Source: Gemmobacter sp964439015 (lineage in GTDB: Bacteria; Pseudomonadota; Alphaproteobacteria; Rhodobacterales; Rhodobacteraceae). From it: a stretch of 7,659 nucleotides of DNA. The number at the start of each line of letters is the position of its first letter. Position 1 is the first letter of the stretch. Of this stretch, positions 4,866 through 7,659 are shown piece by piece. The notes under the pieces were generated by a model that did not search any database, was not told the DNA's origin, and saw only the letters and a list, made by a program, of their open reading frames with translations. The stretch is from assembly GCA_964439015.1 (NCBI GenBank), contig CAYTMV010000087.1:1-7659 (forward strand), given 5' to 3'. The position numbers were made by a program, and so were the translations under genes.

Positions 4866-6065
4866 ATGACACGCGAAATCCTGACAAACGCCCGTGTGGC
4901 GACCATGGATGATCCCGGTATGGGCCTGATCGACGCAGGCGCGGTCGTGCTTGACGGCGGACACATCCTGTGGGTTGGGGCCGAGGCTGATCTGCCTGCC
5001 CATCTGGCGGATGCGCCGCGCCGCGATCTGGGCGGGCGGCTGGTGACCCCGGCGCTGATCGACTGCCACAGCCATATCGTCTTTGGCGGCGACCGCGCGA
5101 CCGAGTTCGAGATGCGCCTGCAAGGCGCCAGCTATGAGCAGATCGCGCGGGCAGGCGGCGGCATCCTGTCCACCGTGCGCGCCACGCGGGCGGCGGATGA
5201 GGCCCAGCTGGTGGCGCAGGCGCTGCCGCGTCTGGACGCGCTGATCGCCGAAGGGCTGACCACGATCGAGGTGAAATCCGGCTATGGGCTGGAGCGCGCG
5301 GCCGAGCTGCGGATGCTGCGCGCCGCCCGGCAGTTGGCGCATCTGCGCCCGGTGCGGGTGCGCACCACCTATCTCGGCGCGCATGCCTGCCCGCCCGAAT
5401 ATTCCGGCCGTGCCGACGATTATCTGACCGAGGTCTGCCTGCCCACCCTGCGCGCCGCCCATGCCGAGGGGCTGGTGGATGCGGTGGACGGGTTCTGCGA
5501 GGGCATCGCCTTTTCCGCCACGCAGATGGCACGGGTCTTCGATCTGGCGCACGAGCTGGGACTGCCGGTCAAACTGCATGCCGAGCAGCTGTCCCATCAG
5601 GGCGGCACGGCGCTGGCCGCGCGCTATGGCGCGCTGTCGGCCGATCATGTGGAATATGCAACGGCTGACGATGCGCGGCTGATGGCGGCCTCCGGCACGG
5701 TTGCGGTCCTGCTGCCGGGGGCGTTTTACACCCTGCACGAAAAACAACTGCCGCCCATCGCCGCCTTTCGCGACCATGGCGTGCCGATGGCGCTGTCGAC
5801 CGATTGCAACCCCGGCACCTCGCCCGTCACCTCCTTGCTGCTGACCATGAACATGGGCTGCACGCTGTTTCGCCTGACCCCGGTCGAGGCGCTGCGCGGC
5901 GTGACCGTGGCCGCGGCGCAGGCGCTGGGCCTGACCGATTGCGGCCGCATCGCCCCGGGCCTGCGCGCTGATCTGGCCGTCTGGAACGTGAACAACCCGG
6001 CCGAGCTGTCCTGGCGGATCGGCTTCAACCCCCTGCATTCCCGTATTTTCGGAGGCTCCGAATGA
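4866..6065 (+). CDS. hutI: Imidazolonepropionase (HutI)
   Basis: 399 residues, typical for HutI. It opens the ring of 4-imidazolone-5-propionate to give N-formimidoyl-L-glutamate (step 3), in the cytoplasm. Seen: LIDCHSHIVFGGDRATEF with metal ligands His68 and His70; EVKSGYGL (135-142); LGAHACPPEY with His173; KLHAEQL with His238 and Glu240; ADHVEY with His261; STDCNPGTSP with Asp313. These are the metal, substrate and catalytic positions of the family, and all are intact. Context: first gene of the rightward operon, preceded by a consensus promoter and strong Shine-Dalgarno; its TGA overlaps the hutH ATG as ATGA. The start is supported by the N-terminus (TNARVATMDD), which matches where the family usually begins. 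Expression should be repressed by HutC and induced by urocanate. Confidence 0.95.
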   Translation: MTREILTNARVATMDDPGMGLIDAGAVVLDGGHILWVGAEADLPAHLADAPRRDLGGRLVTPALIDCHSHIVFGGDRATEFEMRLQGASYEQIARAGGGILSTVRATRAADEAQLVAQALPRLDALIAEGLTTIEVKSGYGLERAAELRMLRAARQLAHLRPVRVRTTYLGAHACPPEYSGRADDYLTEVCLPTLRAAHAEGLVDAVDGFCEGIAFSATQMARVFDLAHELGLPVKLHAEQLSHQGGTALAARYGALSADHVEYATADDARLMAASGTVAVLLPGAFYTLHEKQLPPIAAFRDHGVPMALSTDCNPGTSPVTSLLLTMNMGCTLFRLTPVEALRGVTVAAAQALGLTDCGRIAPGLRADLAVWNVNNPAELSWRIGFNPLHSRIFGGSE

Positions 6066-7588
6066 CCATCACCCTGACCCCCGGCCAAGCCACCCTGGCG
6101 CAGTTGGAAACCCTGTGGCGCGGCGATGGTGTGGCGCGGCTGGACCCCTCGGCGCGTGGCCCGGTGGCGGCGGCCGCCGCCCGGATCGAGGCCGCGGCGC
6201 AGGGGGGCGTGGCGGTTTACGGGGTCAATACCGGTTTTGGCAAGCTGGCCTCGGTCAAGATCGCGGCTCAGGATACGGCCACGCTGCAACGCAACCTGAT
6301 CCTGTCGCATTGCTGCGGCGTGGGCGAGCCGCTGGATGCCGCCACCACGCGGCTGATGATGGCGCTGAAACTTCTCAGCCTCGGGCGCGGGGCGTCGGGC
6401 GTGCGCTGGGAGGTGGTCGCCCTGATCGAGGGCATGCTGGCGCGCGGTGTCGTGCCAGTGATACCCGCGCAGGGCTCGGTCGGGGCCTCGGGCGATCTGG
6501 CGCCGCTGGCGCATATGACGGCGGTGATGATCGGCGCGGGCGAGGCGGTGGTGGGCGGCCAGCGCCTGCCCGGTGCCGAGGCCTTGGCGCGCGCCGGTCT
6601 GACCCCGGTGGTGCTGGGGCCGAAAGAGGGGCTGGCGCTGATCAACGGCACGCAGTTTTCGACCGCGCTGGCGCTGGTCGGGCTGTTTGGCGGCTGGCGC
6701 AATGCGCTGACCTCGATGGTCACGGCGGCCATGTCCACCGATGCGATCATGGGATCGACCGCGCCCTTGCAGCCCGAAATCCATGACCTGCGCGGCCATC
6801 CCGGCCAGATCGAGGTCGCCCGGCAGATGCGGGCGCTGATGGACGGGTCGGACATCCGAGAAAGCCATCGCGAGGGCGATACGCGGGTGCAGGATCCCTA
6901 TTGCATCCGCTGCCAGCCGCAGGTGGCCGGGGCGGCGCTGGATATCCTGCGCTATGCCGCCCGCACGCTGGAGATCGAGGCCAATGCCGTGACCGACAAC
7001 CCGCTGGTGCTGTCGAATGGCCGGATCGTCTCGGGCGGCAATTTCCATGCCGAGCCGGTGGCCTTTGCCGCCGACCAGATCGCGCTGGCGCTGGCCGAGA
7101 TCGGCGCGATTGCCCAACGGCGGGTGGCGTTGATGGTGGATCCGACCCTCAGCCACGATCTGCCGCCGTTCCTGACCCCCGATCCGGGGCTGAACTCGGG
7201 CCTGATGATCGCCGAGGTGACGACCGCGGCGCTGATGAGCGAGAACAAGCATCTGGCCAATCCCTGTTCGACGGATTCGACCCCGACCTCGGCCAATCAG
7301 GAGGATCACGTCTCGATGGCGGCGCATGGGGCGCGTCGGCTGGGTCGGATGAATGACAATCTTTCGGTGATCCTTGGGGTCGAGGCGATCTGTGCCGCGC
7401 AGAGGATCGAGTTTCGCGCACCGTTGCAGACATCGGCACGGTTGCAGGCGGTGCTGGGCGCGCTGCGGGCCGAGGTTGCGCCGGTCAGGGAAGACCGCTT
7501 CCTCGCCCCCGATCTGGAAACGGCGGCCCGCATTGTGCGCGAGGGCGCGCTGGTCCGGGCCGCCGGTATCGAAGGCGTCACGCCATGA
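6062..7588 (+). CDS. hutH: Histidine ammonia-lyase (HutH)
   Basis: 508 residues, full length. It removes ammonia from L-histidine to give trans-urocanate, step 1 and the source of the inducer. Seen: GSVGASGDLAPLAH, whose Ala142-Ser143-Gly144 cyclise to the MIO electrophile; YGVNTGFG with Tyr53; SHCCGVG with His83; LINGTQ with Asn195; QDPYCIRCQPQ with Tyr280 and Arg283; ANQEDHVSM with Glu414. As I recall, Tyr53, His83, Ser143, Asn195, Tyr280 and Glu414 carry the same numbers in the Pseudomonas putida enzyme. His83, rather than the Phe of tyrosine/phenylalanine ammonia-lyases, supports histidine as substrate. Context: second gene of the operon, starting in the hutI stop (ATGA), with GGAGG (6051-6055) six bases before the ATG; its own stop overlaps the next gene the same way. 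Confidence 0.97.
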   Translation: MTITLTPGQATLAQLETLWRGDGVARLDPSARGPVAAAAARIEAAAQGGVAVYGVNTGFGKLASVKIAAQDTATLQRNLILSHCCGVGEPLDAATTRLMMALKLLSLGRGASGVRWEVVALIEGMLARGVVPVIPAQGSVGASGDLAPLAHMTAVMIGAGEAVVGGQRLPGAEALARAGLTPVVLGPKEGLALINGTQFSTALALVGLFGGWRNALTSMVTAAMSTDAIMGSTAPLQPEIHDLRGHPGQIEVARQMRALMDGSDIRESHREGDTRVQDPYCIRCQPQVAGAALDILRYAARTLEIEANAVTDNPLVLSNGRIVSGGNFHAEPVAFAADQIALALAEIGAIAQRRVALMVDPTLSHDLPPFLTPDPGLNSGLMIAEVTTAALMSENKHLANPCSTDSTPTSANQEDHVSMAAHGARRLGRMNDNLSVILGVEAICAAQRIEFRAPLQTSARLQAVLGALRAEVAPVREDRFLAPDLETAARIVREGALVRAAGIEGVTP

Positions 7589-7659
7589 CGGCGGCCCCGC
7601 AGGGTCCGGTGATCGTCACCCGCGGCGATGGCCCGGTGGTGCTGGGCATGCCGCATGTC
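7585..7659 (+). CDS. hutG: Probable N-formylglutamate deformylase HutG (partial, first 25 codons)
   Basis: The ATG overlaps the hutH stop as ATGA and the frame stays open to the window edge. The 25 residues include PVIVTRGDGPVVLGMPHV, like the N-terminus of N-formylglutamate amidohydrolases, in which a short beta strand leads to a (I/M)PH motif whose His binds the metal. The enzyme would split N-formyl-L-glutamate into L-glutamate and formate, the step after HutF. Position in the operon and the presence of hutF make this the most likely call. With 25 residues it remains provisional. Confidence 0.75.
   Translation, partial: MTAAPQGPVIVTRGDGPVVLGMPHV

Noticed and set aside
4821..6038. 405-codon minus-strand open frame opposite hutI
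   Set aside because: Shadow of hutI with Gln/Arg/His-rich composition and no recognisable domain; its start lies inside hutI.
5726..7327. 533-codon minus-strand open frame opposite hutH
   Set aside because: Arg/Gln/His-rich shadow of the hutH coding frame; hutH on the plus strand has all catalytic motifs intact.
1..7659. Mobile element, integron, CRISPR or toxin-antitoxin content
   Set aside because: No transposase or integrase reading, no terminal repeats with target duplication, no spaced repeat array, and all confident genes are ordinary metabolic, transport or regulatory genes.

Overview
The window looks like the chromosome of a GC-rich alphaproteobacterium, most probably of the Rhodobacter/Paracoccus group (Rhodobacterales). 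This rests on base composition, codon use, the five-step HutF-type histidine pathway and the compact divergent hutCF / hutIHG layout. It is an inference from style and gene order; no rRNA or other phylogenetic marker is present.

Left end (1-905, minus strand): the start of an arsenic-detoxification operon. An ArsR-type repressor gene is followed, with a 14-base overlap, by an ACR3-type arsenite efflux gene that runs off the left edge. A promoter with an 18-bp near-palindromic operator over its -10 lies just upstream of arsR. Positions 906-1277 hold no gene but contain that promoter, a 14-bp tandem duplication, a hairpin and two inverted repeats.

Middle left (1278-2594, plus strand): a single-gene unit for an acetamidase/formamidase-family hydrolase of 438 residues. 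It carries a four-cysteine, zinc-ribbon-like insertion (CPVC...CDTC). A strong terminator-like hairpin follows it, then three tandem imperfect 15-bp repeats in the gap to the convergent hut genes.

Right two thirds (2702-7659): a histidine-utilisation (hut) cluster in two divergent operons. Leftward: hutF (formimidoylglutamate deiminase), then hutC (repressor). Rightward: hutI (imidazolonepropionase), hutH (histidine ammonia-lyase) and the first 25 codons of a probable hutG (N-formylglutamate deformylase). Genes within each operon overlap by ATGA or are one base apart, so translational coupling is likely. The 102-bp hutF-hutI gap holds back-to-back promoters and two TGT-N4-ACA sites 19 bp apart that cover the -35 and -10 of hutI; these are the likely HutC operators.

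Together HutH, HutI, HutF and HutG supply steps 1, 3, 4 and 5 of histidine to glutamate plus formate plus two ammonia. Urocanase (HutU, step 2) is not in the window and is expected nearby. HutF rather than a formimidoylglutamase means the route makes formate and ammonia, not formamide, so the adjacent amidase is not an obvious part of the pathway.

I saw no mobile element, CRISPR array, RNA gene or clearly new system. The most interesting points are the zinc-ribbon amidase and the architecture of the hut control region.
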